From contig JAEYBE010000061.1 in assembly GCA_023404495.1 (NCBI GenBank), forward strand, positions 1 through 64,000: a stretch of DNA of 64,000 nt, read 5' to 3'. A program made the translations under genes and the position numbers. Below the pieces are notes generated by a model that worked only from the letters and a program-made list of their open reading frames with translations, did no database searches and was not told the DNA's origin. The stretch is from Actinomycetes bacterium (GTDB taxonomy: Bacteria > Actinomycetota > Thermoleophilia > Solirubrobacterales > JACPNS01). Positions 32,516-41,366 of this stretch are shown piece after piece. The number at the start of each line of letters is the position of its first letter. Position 1 is the first letter of the stretch.

Positions 32516-33394
32516 TTAGGGGGCGGTTCGGGTTACGTGCTGCCAGGTCTCTGGGTGTGCGGTTACGAAGTGCTCGAAGGTTTCGGCTGGGCGACCGGTG
32601 AGGGTCTCAACTGAGTCCGTGAGCACGTCGAACTCGCCTTCGGCGATCGCGATGTAGGTGGTGACCCAGGCTTCAACCTGCCAATCCGGCGCGCCGAAGT
32701 GGGCGCGCGACGCGTAGGCATCGGCCTCGGATTCCTGCTGGTATTCGAAGAGCTTGCCCGTCAGTGCCGTCAGGCGATTGGCGACATGGCGCATCGAGAC
32801 GCGCTCGGGTCCGGAGATGTTGAAGGTCTCGCCGTCCTTGGACTGATCGGACAGCAGCGCGACTGCGACATCGGCGACGTCGCTCCGCGTGACAGGTGCA
32901 AAGCGACCGTCGCCGGCCGGGCCACGGATGATCCCTTCCGCGTCGGCAAACAGCGGGAGCACGTCGGAGTAGAGGTTCTGGCGCTGGAAGGCATAAGCCA
33001 TGCCCGACTGCTTGATCGCCTCCTCGGTCGCAAAATGGTCGCGTGCCAATGTGAATGTGGCGTTCGGGCCGGCGCCGCAGAACGACGTGTAGACGAGCCT
33101 TGAGACACCCGCCGCGGCCGCCGCGTCGATCGCGCTGTAGTGCTGCTCCAAGCGATTCTCGGACTCGCGGCCGCTGACCAGAAAAAGCGTGTCCACGCCC
33201 TTGAGCGCTTCGGTCATCTCGTCAGTGGCGCTGTAGTCGGAGGCGACAGCGACATCAACCCCGGCGATCCTCGGCGCCTTCGCAGCGTCGCGCACGACAA
33301 GTCGCAGCTCGGCGCCCTGATCGGCGAGTCGCTCGGCGACGAGCCCACCGACGGCACCGGTCGCTCCAGTTATCCCGATCACCGGCTGTCCCAT
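32516..33394 (-). CDS. NmrA-like NAD(P)-binding oxidoreductase
   Basis: A 292-residue atypical SDR: VIGITGATGAVGGLVAERLADQG carries the GxTGxxG motif, followed by LRLVVRDAAKAPRI, VDTLFLVSGRESENR and RLVYTSFCGAGPNATFTLARDH. It resembles quinone reductase QorB/YtfG and azoreductase-like NmrA proteins. The catalytic Tyr-Lys pair of classical SDRs is not evident, so it may be a redox sensor or a quinone reductase. The ATG at 33394 was chosen for the canonical N-terminus; the frame is open further upstream but encodes unrelated sequence. It is divergent from a second quinone-reductase-type gene 53 bp away. Confidence 0.85.
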   Translation of the reverse strand: MGQPVIGITGATGAVGGLVAERLADQGAELRLVVRDAAKAPRIAGVDVAVASDYSATDEMTEALKGVDTLFLVSGRESENRLEQHYSAIDAAAAAGVSRLVYTSFCGAGPNATFTLARDHFATEEAIKQSGMAYAFQRQNLYSDVLPLFADAEGIIRGPAGDGRFAPVTRSDVADVAVALLSDQSKDGETFNISGPERVSMRHVANRLTALTGKLFEYQQESEADAYASRAHFGAPDWQVEAWVTTYIAIAEGEFDVLTDSVETLTGRPAETFEHFVTAHPETWQHVTRTAP

Positions 33395-33433
33395 CCGCGC
33401 ATCCTGCCACACCGGTCCCAAAAACCTTGCAAA

Positions 33434-33439
33434 TAGACT
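33434..33439 (+). promoter_or_regulatory. -10 box of a probable leaderless transcript (oxidoreductase)
   Basis: TAGACT lies 8 nt before the ATG at 33448 with no ribosome-binding site between. The same hexamer is used at 4212-4217. Confidence 0.5.
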
Positions 33440-33447
33440 TCGGATCG

Positions 33448-34389
33448 ATGATCGCTGTGACGATTGAAGACGGGGTCGTTGCCCCGCGCGAGCACCCTGA
33501 TCCGGTTCCCGGATCCGGCGAGCTCCTTGTACGTGTTCATGGCGCGGGACTGAATGGCGCCGACATCTTGCAGCGCAAAGGTGCATATCCGCCACCGCCC
33601 GGATACCCCGCCGACATACCGGGACTCGAGTTTGCCGGTGTGGTCGAAGCTGTCGGAGAAGGCGTCAGTAGGTTTTCAGTTGGCGATCGTGTGATGACGA
33701 TCACCGGCGGCGGAGGCCAGGCTGAGTTGGCGCTCGTCCACGAGGCGGTCGCGATGTCGGTTCCGGACTCCGTCGACTGGCCAGCAGCCGGTGGATTCGC
33801 CGAGGCGTTCCTTACTGCTCACGACGCGATCTTCGGCCAGTGCGACCTGCGCCCGGGTGAGAACCTGCTGATCAACGGCGCCGCCGGCGGCGTTGGCACG
33901 GCGGCGATCCAGCTGGCCAAACTGACCGGCGCGCGCGTCACCGCGAGCGTTCGGGACACCGGCCTGCATGAAGCAGTCGCGTCACTCGGCGCGGACACGG
34001 TGATCGAACCGGGCGCAGAACAAGAAAACGGGCCATACGACGTTGTGCTCGAACTCGTCGGCGCTCCGAACATCGAGACTTCGATCAAGGCGCTCGCAAC
34101 CGGCGGCCGGATCGTCGTGATCGGTGTCGGCGCTGGCTTCAAGGCAGAAGTCAATTTGCTCGCGATCATGGGCAAGCGAGCGACGCTTCGCGGATCGACG
34201 CTGCGCGCGCGGCCGTTGGAAGAGAAGGCGCTCGTCAGTCGCGCGGTCGAGCGCGAAGTGCTGCCGGCGCTCGCGGCCGGCCAGATCGCAGTTCCGATCG
34301 CCGCCACCTTCCCGCTGAGCGAAGTGGCCGACGCCTACGATCGCTTCACCGAGGGTGGAAAGTTCGGCAAGATCGTGCTGACGGCCTGA
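33448..34389 (+). CDS. Zinc-independent quinone oxidoreductase, MDR family
   Basis: A 313-residue medium-chain reductase: early strand GSGELLVRVHGAGLNGADILQRKGAYP with the quinone-reductase NGADxxxRxGxYP motif, GLEFAGVVEAVGEGV, and the NADPH site LLINGAAGGVGTAAIQLAKLTGARV. The zinc-binding cysteines of alcohol dehydrogenases are missing, so it is a QOR-type enzyme. The start ATG 33448 follows a TAGACT box by 8 nt. Divergent from the NmrA-like reductase, which may share regulation. Confidence 0.9.
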   Translation: MIAVTIEDGVVAPREHPDPVPGSGELLVRVHGAGLNGADILQRKGAYPPPPGYPADIPGLEFAGVVEAVGEGVSRFSVGDRVMTITGGGGQAELALVHEAVAMSVPDSVDWPAAGGFAEAFLTAHDAIFGQCDLRPGENLLINGAAGGVGTAAIQLAKLTGARVTASVRDTGLHEAVASLGADTVIEPGAEQENGPYDVVLELVGAPNIETSIKALATGGRIVVIGVGAGFKAEVNLLAIMGKRATLRGSTLRARPLEEKALVSRAVEREVLPALAAGQIAVPIAATFPLSEVADAYDRFTEGGKFGKIVLTA

Positions 34390-34411
34390 TCGCGCCGCCC
34401 GCCAACGCCAT

Positions 34412-34417
34412 TACCCT
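34412..34417 (+). promoter_or_regulatory. -10 box of a probable leaderless yqeY operon transcript
   Basis: TACCCT ends 7 nt before the ATG at 34425. No Shine-Dalgarno sequence separates them. Confidence 0.5.
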
Positions 34418-34424
34418 CAGTCGT

Positions 34425-34856
34425 ATGGCAATTGTCGATCAACTCCAAGAAGACGTGAAGACTGCGATGAAGGCGAAGGAGACCGAGAAGGTCCAGGCGC
34501 TACGCCTGATCGTCGCCGACCTGCAGCGCGCCGCCAAGGACGGCAACGACGACGAACTCGCGATTCTGCGCACAGCGCGCAAGAAGCGGATCGAGTCGGC
34601 CAAAGCCTTTCGCGAGGGTGGCCGCGAGGATTCCGCGGTTCAGGAAGAGACCGAAGCTGCGCTGATCGACCAGTATCTGCCCGCCCAGATGAGCGACGAG
34701 AAGCTCGCTGAGATCGTCAAGGAGACGGTCGAACAGACCGGCGCCTCGGATATGAGCGAGATGGGCAAAGTGATGGGCGCCGTGATGGGCAAGGTCAAAG
34801 GCGAGGCCGACGGTGGCCGCGTCCAGGCGCTGGTGAAAGAGGCGCTGAACTCTTGA
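34425..34856 (+). CDS. GatB/YqeY domain protein
   Basis: A 143-residue YqeY-family protein: VDQLQEDVKTAMKAKETEKVQALRLIVADLQ, then LIDQYLPAQMSDEKLAEIV and MGKVMGAVMGKVKGEADGGRVQALVKE, a domain shared with the tail of GatB and GlnRS that binds tRNA. Its role as a free protein is not established; it may assist tRNA amidation. It opens a tight five-gene run (yqeY-phoH-ybeY-era-amidase) where each stop overlaps or touches the next start, and it appears to be transcribed leaderless. Confidence 0.92.
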   Translation: MAIVDQLQEDVKTAMKAKETEKVQALRLIVADLQRAAKDGNDDELAILRTARKKRIESAKAFREGGREDSAVQEETEAALIDQYLPAQMSDEKLAEIVKETVEQTGASDMSEMGKVMGAVMGKVKGEADGGRVQALVKEALNS

Positions 34857-35857
34857 CGCGCACGACGATCGAGCTGGAGAACGACGTCGCGGCTGAGCTC
34901 GCCGGCACCCAGGATGCGGTGCTCAAGACACTTGAAGACCATCTCGACTGTCGGGTGCACTTGCGCGGCAATGTCCTCACGCTCGAGGGCGACGAAATCG
35001 ACATCGAGGCCGCCCGCGGCGTGGTCGATGAGCTCGCCGGGCTGATCGAGCACGGGCACGAAATCGCACCGGGGACGATCGACGTCGTCGCCAGCGCGCT
35101 CGACCAGCAGAAGAATCCGGCACAGGTGCTCGAGGATGTCGTCTGGCGACACCGCGACAAGAAGGTCACGCCGAAGACCGTCAATCAGAAGAACTACGTC
35201 GACGCGATCCGCGCCAAGACGCTCGTCTTCGGCGTCGGTCCGGCCGGCACCGGAAAGACTTACCTGGCGATCGCGCTTGCGGCGCAGGCCCTCTCGACAC
35301 GCCGCGTCAACCGCATCATCCTCACGCGCCCGGCCGTCGAAGCCGGCGAGCGCCTCGGCTTCCTGCCCGGCGACCTGATGGCCAAAGTCGACCCCTACAT
35401 GCGCCCGCTGTTTGACGCGCTTTACGACATGCTCGAGCCCGAGCGCGTCAACGACTTCCTCGACAACGGTCAGATTGAGGTCGCGCCGCTGGCATTCCTG
35501 AGGGGTCGGACGATCAATGACTCGTTCATCATTCTCGACGAGGCGCAGAACACCACGCCCGAGCAGATGAAGATGTTCCTCACGCGCCTGGGTTTCGGAT
35601 CGCAGATCGTCGTCACCGGCGACGTCACGCAGATCGACCTCCCGCGCGGCGAGCGCAGTGGTCTGATCGAGGTCGGCGAGATTCTCAGTGAGATCGACGA
35701 TGTCGCGTTCGTGCGCTTCGATGAAGGCGACGTGGTTCGCCACAAGCTGGTGCAGCACATCGTCTCGGCCTACGCCGAGCACGCCGAGGTGCTCGAGCAG
35801 CAGCGCAAGTCGCGTAAGAAGCCGCGCCGCCAGGGCACCGGCGAAGACGACGTATGA
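34853..35857 (+). CDS. phoH: PhoH-family ATPase (YbeZ)
   Basis: A 334-residue PhoH-like P-loop ATPase: GVGPAGTGKTYLAIALAAQAL (Walker A), ILTRPAVEAGERLGFLPGDLMAKVDPYMRP, and FIILDEAQNTTPEQMKMFLTRLGF (Walker B), then VVTGDVTQIDLPRG. An N-terminal KH-like/beta segment (TIELENDVAAELAG to HEIAPGTIDVV) precedes. It starts with TTG at 34853, overlapping the yqeY stop by 4 bp, and overlaps ybeY by 4 bp. PhoH-YbeY is a conserved pair in rRNA maturation and RNA quality control. Confidence 0.93.
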   Translation: MTRTTIELENDVAAELAGTQDAVLKTLEDHLDCRVHLRGNVLTLEGDEIDIEAARGVVDELAGLIEHGHEIAPGTIDVVASALDQQKNPAQVLEDVVWRHRDKKVTPKTVNQKNYVDAIRAKTLVFGVGPAGTGKTYLAIALAAQALSTRRVNRIILTRPAVEAGERLGFLPGDLMAKVDPYMRPLFDALYDMLEPERVNDFLDNGQIEVAPLAFLRGRTINDSFIILDEAQNTTPEQMKMFLTRLGFGSQIVVTGDVTQIDLPRGERSGLIEVGEILSEIDDVAFVRFDEGDVVRHKLVQHIVSAYAEHAEVLEQQRKSRKKPRRQGTGEDDV

Positions 35858-36291
35858 CCAGCTTCGGCGCAGCCGCGCTGGAGATCGAACTGCTGGTTGA
35901 GGACGGCGTCGATCCGGGGGTGCCGGAAGCACTGCTCACCGTCGCCGCGCGGGCAACGCTTGCCCGGCTTGGGGTGGCGGATGCCCACCTGGCGATTGAA
36001 GTCGTCGGCGAGCGGCGGATCCACGAATTGAACCGCGAGCATCGCGGCAAGGACAAGCCGACCGATGTGCTCAGTTTCCCGATCGACGGCGAGAGCATTG
36101 CCGCCGGTCGATCGCCGGCCGGGACCGGCCCGATCGAGCTGGGGGATGTCGTGATCTGCCCCGAGCACACCGAAGACATGGTCGAGGCGGTCGTGCATGG
36201 CGTGCTGCACCTCTGCGGCTACGACCACGAAGTCGACACCGGCGAGATGCTCGAACTTCAGGATTCGATCGTCGCGGGGCTGGCGCGATGA
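35854..36291 (+). CDS. ybeY: Endoribonuclease YbeY
   Basis: Zinc-dependent endoribonuclease for 16S rRNA 3'-end maturation. 145 residues with GKDKPTDVLSFPID, GDVVICPEH and the metal motif HGVLHLCGYDHE (H-x3-H-x5-H). It overlaps phoH upstream and era downstream by 4 bp each, a classic ribosome-maturation cluster. Confidence 0.95.
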   Translation: MTSFGAAALEIELLVEDGVDPGVPEALLTVAARATLARLGVADAHLAIEVVGERRIHELNREHRGKDKPTDVLSFPIDGESIAAGRSPAGTGPIELGDVVICPEHTEDMVEAVVHGVLHLCGYDHEVDTGEMLELQDSIVAGLAR

Positions 36292-37229
36292 GCGAGCTGT
36301 TCGACCCCGGCGCCAACCAGTCGCTCTCAGGTCTTGGAACCCGCTCGGGGATGATTGCGCTGGCCGGCCGCCCGAATGCCGGCAAGTCGACACTGGTCAA
36401 CGGCATCGTCGGCGAGAAGGTGGCGATCGTTTCGGACAAGCCGCAGACGACTCGCCGAGAAGTTCGCGGGGTGCTCACCAGACGCGATTCCCAGCTGATT
36501 CTCGTCGACCTTCCCGGCAGCCAGCGCCCACGCGACGCGATGACCGAGCGCATGCAGCAGGGCGTGATTCGCGCGGTCGAGGATTGCGACGGGGCGCTCT
36601 TCGTACTCAATGGTGAGCAGCGATCGGGCGGGGGAGACCATTACCTCGCCGAACTGCTCGGTCGCGCAAAGGTGCCCGTGATCACCGCCGTGAACAAGAT
36701 CGACTTGCTCAGCAAAGAGCGCACCGCAGAATCGCTGATGGCGGCGGCGGAGTTTGCGCCCGGCGAGATCTTCCCGGTCTCAGCCCGCACCGGCGAGGGC
36801 GTCCCCGAACTCACGGCGGCGCTGATCGCGATGCTTCCGGAGAGCCCGTTTCTGTTTCCGCCGGAAGAAGCCACCGATCAACCGATCGAGATCCGCATCT
36901 CCGAGCTGATCCGCGAGCAGGCATTGCTGCGCACGCACGACGAGCTGCCGCACGCGATCGAAGTGCGAGTAGATGAGATCGAACGCATCGAGCCGGCAGA
37001 CGATTCTGGGACGATCACCTATGTGACCGCTCACCTCTGGGTGGAGACCGAGTCACAGAAAGGCATCGTGATCGGCAAGGGCGGCAAGATGATCAAGGCA
37101 ATCGGACAGGCGGCGCGGCCGGCGCTCGAGGAATTGCTCGAGTCGCACGTGCACCTGGAGTTGAAGGTCAGCGTGCGCAAGGGCTGGCGGCGCGACGATT
37201 CGCTGCTGGACCGGTTGGGGATCGGCTGA
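36288..37229 (+). CDS. era: GTPase Era
   Basis: Essential GTPase that binds the 3' end of 16S rRNA during 30S assembly. 313 residues. GTPase motifs: GRPNAGKSTLVNGI (P-loop), SDKPQTTRREVRGV (switch I), VDLPGSQRP, NKIDLL. The C-terminal KH domain is present: IVIGKGGKMIKAIGQAARPALEELL. The DxPG motif is followed by SQRP where most Era proteins have IHxP, a mild deviation. It overlaps ybeY by 4 bp, and its stop shares one base with the amidase start. Confidence 0.95.
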   Translation: MSELFDPGANQSLSGLGTRSGMIALAGRPNAGKSTLVNGIVGEKVAIVSDKPQTTRREVRGVLTRRDSQLILVDLPGSQRPRDAMTERMQQGVIRAVEDCDGALFVLNGEQRSGGGDHYLAELLGRAKVPVITAVNKIDLLSKERTAESLMAAAEFAPGEIFPVSARTGEGVPELTAALIAMLPESPFLFPPEEATDQPIEIRISELIREQALLRTHDELPHAIEVRVDEIERIEPADDSGTITYVTAHLWVETESQKGIVIGKGGKMIKAIGQAARPALEELLESHVHLELKVSVRKGWRRDDSLLDRLGIG

Positions 37230-38650
37230 TGGCAGACCGCGATCTGTTGTTCAAGCCCGCGCTCGAACTCGCGGAGGACGTGCGTTCGGGCAGCATCTCG
37301 GCGCGTGAGTTGACAGAACTTGCGTTTGCGCAGATCGACCGCCTGGATCCGACTCTCAATGCTTTCACGGTCAGCGACCCCGACCGCGCGCTCAAAGTCG
37401 CCGACCAGATCAAGCCCGGCGACCCGCGCCCGTTTGCCGGCGTACCGACCGCGATCAAGGACATCGGCTCGCTGCTCGAGGGCTATCCGTACACCTGCGG
37501 CTCCGCGATCTTCGGTGATTTCGTCGCGCCGTTTGATTCCAATGTGACCGCGCGAATCAAGGACGCGGGCTTCGTCATCACAGGCAAGACCAACCTGCCC
37601 GAGTGCGGCATCCTTCCGGTCAGCGAGTCGGCTCGCTTCGGCCCGGCCCGTAATCCATACGACAGCGATCGCACACCCGGCGGCTCTTCTGGCGGCGCGG
37701 CCGCCGCCGTCGCGTCCGGGATGCTGCCGATCGCGCACGGGTCAGACGGCGCTGGGTCGCTGCGGATTCCTGCGGCGTGTTGCGGTCTGGTCGGCCTAAA
37801 AGCATCGCGCAACCGGATTTCGTCGGCCCCGGTGCTCGCCGAGTCGCCGATGGTCACTGAGGGGTTCGTAACGCGCACGGTCGCCGACGCCGCGGCGACG
37901 CTGGATGTCCTGGCGGGCTACGTGGTTGGGGACGCCAACTGGGCTCCGCCCCAGATAGAGAGCTTCCTCGCCGCCAGCCGCCGTGAGCCCGGCCCCTTGC
38001 GAATCGCCGTCTCGGTCAAGCCGAGCGTCGACGTGCCGGTGGCCGAAGAGCACCTTGAAGCCGTCGCGACGACCGCCAAGTTGCTCGAAGAACTCGGTCA
38101 CGAGGTCGTCGAGTTCGACCCGCCACACAATCCGTCTCTGCTCGAGTTCTTCATGGACGTGTGGGCCGTCGGAATCGCCTCGCTGGTTCGCTCGGGAGCA
38201 CAGCTTTCCGGTCGGGAGGTCAGCGAGGAGGCGGTCGAGCCGCTCACGTGGGCGTTTTGGGAGCGTGCACAGAAGATCAAGGCGCTCGATCTCGCGCTGG
38301 TCGACAACACGCTGAAGGGCTTCGCACGCCAGACGATCGCCGCGCTCGATCCATATGACGCCCTGCTGACGCCCACGCTCAATCTGCGGCCGGTCGAGAT
38401 CGGCTGGATCGATTCGACTCACGGCATGCCGGCGTTCGACCGCGCTGTCCAGTTCACGTCGTTCACTGCGGGCGCCAACCTGGCCGGCCTACCGGCCGTC
38501 TCGCTGCCGACCGAGCGGCTCGAGGCCGATGGTCTGCCAGGTTCGTTTCAGCTGATCGGGCGCCCTGCCGGCGAAGCTCAACTGCTCTCGCTCGCTGCCC
38601 AGATCGAGCTTGCGCGTCCGTTTTCGGGCCTTCGGCCGACTCTGGACTGA
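37229..38650 (+). CDS. Amidase-signature family hydrolase
   Basis: A 473-residue amidase of the AS family. The Ser-cisSer-Lys triad is in place: Lys in FAGVPTAIKDI, the signature DRTPGGSSGGAAAAVASGMLPIAHGSDGAGSLRIPAACCGLVGLKAS. Members hydrolyse carboxamides, e.g. 6-aminohexanoate cyclic dimer or other small amides. It is not GatA: gatB and gatC are not adjacent and the C-terminal part differs from GatA. It is the last gene in the yqeY-era run, sharing one base with era. Substrate unknown. Confidence 0.87.
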   Translation: MADRDLLFKPALELAEDVRSGSISARELTELAFAQIDRLDPTLNAFTVSDPDRALKVADQIKPGDPRPFAGVPTAIKDIGSLLEGYPYTCGSAIFGDFVAPFDSNVTARIKDAGFVITGKTNLPECGILPVSESARFGPARNPYDSDRTPGGSSGGAAAAVASGMLPIAHGSDGAGSLRIPAACCGLVGLKASRNRISSAPVLAESPMVTEGFVTRTVADAAATLDVLAGYVVGDANWAPPQIESFLAASRREPGPLRIAVSVKPSVDVPVAEEHLEAVATTAKLLEELGHEVVEFDPPHNPSLLEFFMDVWAVGIASLVRSGAQLSGREVSEEAVEPLTWAFWERAQKIKALDLALVDNTLKGFARQTIAALDPYDALLTPTLNLRPVEIGWIDSTHGMPAFDRAVQFTSFTAGANLAGLPAVSLPTERLEADGLPGSFQLIGRPAGEAQLLSLAAQIELARPFSGLRPTLD

Positions 38651-38731
38651 TGTTCGATGCCCGGGGCGCGTGTACCCGGGGGTAGATTCGTTATCGCCCC
38701 GACAGATCGTCGAGGGCAACGCAGCGCTCCA

Positions 38732-38746
38732 GGCGCCGATGGCGCC
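38732..38746 (+). other. Hairpin in the 5' leader of the tandem-GGDEF gene
   Basis: GGCGCC-GAT-GGCGCC forms a perfect 6-bp stem 28 nt before the ATG at 38775. A -10-like TAGATT lies at 38683-38688, which would give a leader of about 80 nt, one of the few genes here with a real leader and a Shine-Dalgarno (GAGGCAG). Confidence 0.4.
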
Positions 38747-38774
38747 AATTTGAACAACAGGCAGATCGAGGCAG

Positions 38775-40964
38775 ATGAGGACGGCCGAACCCCCCGTCGA
38801 CGGGTTCGCGGGGTTGACAGCAACAGAGATTTTGGGTGCCGATGGCGGTCGCGCGGCGAGCCTGCGAATCGTCACGCCGCTCGCGCACGGCCTCACCTGG
38901 ATCGGTACGTTTGTCGGGATCGCCGCAGGCGCGTTCGTACTCACGGATCTCGTCCCCAGCGGTGTCGAGCAGCAGCTCGTCTTGATGGGCTTCTTCGCTC
39001 TCGCTGCGGGCCTGTTGTCGGTGCTCTCCGCGCGTCTTGCGCCGGAGGAGGTGCGCTATCAGCTCTTCCGGCTCAGCTCGATCGCGGCCCTGGCGCTGTT
39101 TGCGACGGTCTACACGCTCGGCCGCGAGGCGACCCCCGTGATCCTCGTCATATCGATCGGCTTCCCGCTGCAAGTCAGCCATTTCTTGACCCGTCGCGAT
39201 CTCCTCGGATTCATGTCCCTCTGGACGCTGATCGCGACTGCTGCCGTTGTGTTCGGGGTGACCGGTCCGCTCACCGTGGAACAAGTTGTGCCGATCTATC
39301 TGGCGGTGGTCCCATTGACCTGGATCGTCTGTGGGATCTGCTTTCAGCTCAGCGAGGCGCGTTTTGCGGCGATTGACGACGCCGGCCTGAAGGCACTGCG
39401 CGACTCGCAGACGGGTCTTGCCAACCGTCGCGGTCTCGCGGATGTCGGGTCGGCGATGCTCGAGAGCGGCCGCCTCGCCGGCCTCGTGCTGATCGACCTT
39501 GACGACTTCAAGTCGGCCAACACGCTCTACGGGCACGCAGGCGGCGATCGCGTGATCGCCGAGGTCAGCCGCGAACTGCTTGAGCGTTGCGGCGATCAAG
39601 ATTTCGCGGTGCGACTCGGCGGCGACGAGTTCGTCGTCGTGATCTCGCGCATTCGCGGGAAGTCGTTGGCCGATGAGCAGCGCGCCTACGAGCACGCGGT
39701 CACATCGTTGTCAGGGCGGCTCGCGATGCCGGGGTTCGAGCTCAGCGCGTCGACCGGCGCGGCGCGCATCGGTGTGGATGGCGCTTCGATCGAAGAGCTG
39801 CTGATTGCTGCTGAGGCCGCGCTGACGGAGGCGAAAGCTGAGAAACCCGCGCGCATCGTGCCCAAGTCGGTGCGGACCCCGCATGAGCTGCGCTCGCCCG
39901 AAGTGCGCGAGGAAGACCCGCGCGCCGCCTTGCGGCCAGAGATCGCCGTGCCCGCGGTTGGCGTCATGCGGCGCTCGACGGGAGTGCTTGCCGCCGCGCT
40001 CGTGCTGCTCGCGAGCCTCCCGTTCCTCGGATCGACACTTGCGGAAGTCGCGGCGATCGCCGCGATTTCGGCGGCGATGCTCGCCGGCGTCGTTCTGAAC
40101 CGCCGTACCGAGTTCACACTGGACCGCTCTCTCGTCACGCTCGGGGGCTACGCCGCCTACCCGCTGGTCGCCCTGATTGCGCTCTTCAGCGGCGGCGCCG
40201 ATGGCCCCGCGCTGCCGCTGCTTTTCGTGCTGATCGCCTATGACGCACGCGACAACTCGCTTGCGGAGATGGCCGCCAAACTATGCCTTGCGGAACTTGC
40301 AGCGCTCTCGCCGCTGCTCTACGCCAGCGGCCAGACAGCGTTTGAGTGGCAGACCACGCTCGCCGTGATCGCGGCGGTGACGGTGATGCTCCCAATCGTT
40401 GTCGGGCTGTTGATGCGATTCCGCTCGCAGATCGAGGCCGCCCGGCAACGGGCCAGTGAGCTTGCTCGCCGCGATCAGCTCACCGGTGTGCTCAACCGGC
40501 GAGCGTTCGAGGAGGCGGCGGCAGCGGCGATCGCCTCTGGCGAGCGCTGCGCGATCGTGATGATCGATCTCGACAACTTCAAGGCGGTGAACACCCAGGA
40601 TGGCTATGCAGGCGGCGACGCCGTGCTGGCTTCGATCGGTCGCCAACTCACAGAAGCCACGCGCGATTTCGACGTGGTCGGAAGGGTCGGAGGAGACGAG
40701 TTTGCCGCGCTGCTGCGGGAGGTGGGTTCACTCGACCTCAACGAAGCGGCGGGCCGGTTCATGTCGGCTGTCGACTATGCGGTGCGTGGTCGTGGTTCGG
40801 CGGCCGCACGCCGCGTGAGCGCGAGTTGCGGTATCGCAGTGCACCCGGACCACGGCGAGGACTTCGCGACGCTGATGCTGGCTGCTGACTCTGCGCTGAT
40901 GAGCGTCAAGCACAGCGGCAAGTCGGCCGCACTGATGCAGCCGACTGCCGCGCGGGACTCCTGA
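38775..40964 (+). CDS. Membrane protein with two complete membrane-GGDEF modules in tandem
   Basis: 729 residues arranged as two copies of membrane domain plus diguanylate cyclase. Module 1: about six helices (35-190), then a GGDEF domain starting DSQTGLANRRGL with LIDLDDFKSANTLYGHAGGD and active site RLGGDEF (GGDEF 282-286). Module 2: helices about 395-545, then DQLTGVLNRRAF with MIDLDNFKAVNTQDGYAGGD and RVGGDEF (639-643). The RxxD inhibitory site is present only in module 2 (RDFD, 630-633). Both active sites keep the metal Asp and the GGDEF loop. The two halves are diverged, not a recent copy. The ATG is preceded by GAGGCAG. Convergent with glnK, 3 bp apart. Confidence 0.92.
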   Translation: MRTAEPPVDGFAGLTATEILGADGGRAASLRIVTPLAHGLTWIGTFVGIAAGAFVLTDLVPSGVEQQLVLMGFFALAAGLLSVLSARLAPEEVRYQLFRLSSIAALALFATVYTLGREATPVILVISIGFPLQVSHFLTRRDLLGFMSLWTLIATAAVVFGVTGPLTVEQVVPIYLAVVPLTWIVCGICFQLSEARFAAIDDAGLKALRDSQTGLANRRGLADVGSAMLESGRLAGLVLIDLDDFKSANTLYGHAGGDRVIAEVSRELLERCGDQDFAVRLGGDEFVVVISRIRGKSLADEQRAYEHAVTSLSGRLAMPGFELSASTGAARIGVDGASIEELLIAAEAALTEAKAEKPARIVPKSVRTPHELRSPEVREEDPRAALRPEIAVPAVGVMRRSTGVLAAALVLLASLPFLGSTLAEVAAIAAISAAMLAGVVLNRRTEFTLDRSLVTLGGYAAYPLVALIALFSGGADGPALPLLFVLIAYDARDNSLAEMAAKLCLAELAALSPLLYASGQTAFEWQTTLAVIAAVTVMLPIVVGLLMRFRSQIEAARQRASELARRDQLTGVLNRRAFEEAAAAAIASGERCAIVMIDLDNFKAVNTQDGYAGGDAVLASIGRQLTEATRDFDVVGRVGGDEFAALLREVGSLDLNEAAGRFMSAVDYAVRGRGSAAARRVSASCGIAVHPDHGEDFATLMLAADSALMSVKHSGKSAALMQPTAARDS

Positions 40965-40967
40965 GCC

Positions 40968-41324
40968 TTACTCGTTCTCGTGGGTCTCGAGCACGGCATC
41001 GCCGCGTTCGCCAGTGCGCACGCGAATCGCCTCTTCGACCGGGATGATGAAGATCTTCCCGTCGCCGACCTCTCCGGTCTTGGCGTGCTCGAGAATCGTG
41101 TCGACCACCAGCTCGACCTCAGCGTCGCTGACGACGCACTCGATCTTCAGCTTGGGCCGCAGGTGGATGACCAGCTCTGCGCCTCGATAGTGCTCCGTGA
41201 CGCCGCCCTGGCGACCAGATCCCTTGACGTCAGAAACCGAAAGGCTCGGCACGCCCTTCTCGAGCAACTCCCGACGAATTGCGTCGAAGGCCTCGTGGCG
41301 GATGAATGCTTCGATCTTCTTCAT
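40968..41324 (-). CDS. glnK: PII nitrogen regulatory protein lacking Tyr51
   Basis: A 118-residue PII protein that would sense 2-oxoglutarate and ATP/ADP and bind Amt. Core segments are MKKIEAFIRHEAFDAIRREL, VSDVKGSGRQGGVTEHYRGAEL, LRPKLKIECVVSDAEVE and TGEVGDGKIFIIPVEEAIRVRTGERG (the PII signature). The T-loop reads EHYRGAEL: Tyr46 is kept, but position 51, modified by uridylylation or adenylylation in other bacteria, is Leu, and position 49 (Ser in cyanobacteria) is Ala. So standard covalent control is not possible. It lies 42 bp downstream of amt on the same strand, the usual pair. Confidence 0.93.
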   Translation of the reverse strand: MKKIEAFIRHEAFDAIRRELLEKGVPSLSVSDVKGSGRQGGVTEHYRGAELVIHLRPKLKIECVVSDAEVELVVDTILEHAKTGEVGDGKIFIIPVEEAIRVRTGERGDAVLETHENE

Positions 41325-41366
41325 TGCGTCTCCAGTTCTCGTCAGATGATTGCTGTTTGAAGTTGC

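Noticed and set aside
37229..38650. GatA subunit of the amidotransferase
   Set aside because: It has the amidase signature, but gatB/gatC are not adjacent and the C-terminal half does not resemble GatA; better called a general amidase.
38651..38774. Possible c-di-GMP riboswitch in the leader of the tandem-GGDEF gene
   Set aside because: It has a hairpin and a GGGCAA string, but the conserved GEMM receptor and tetraloop sequences are not there.
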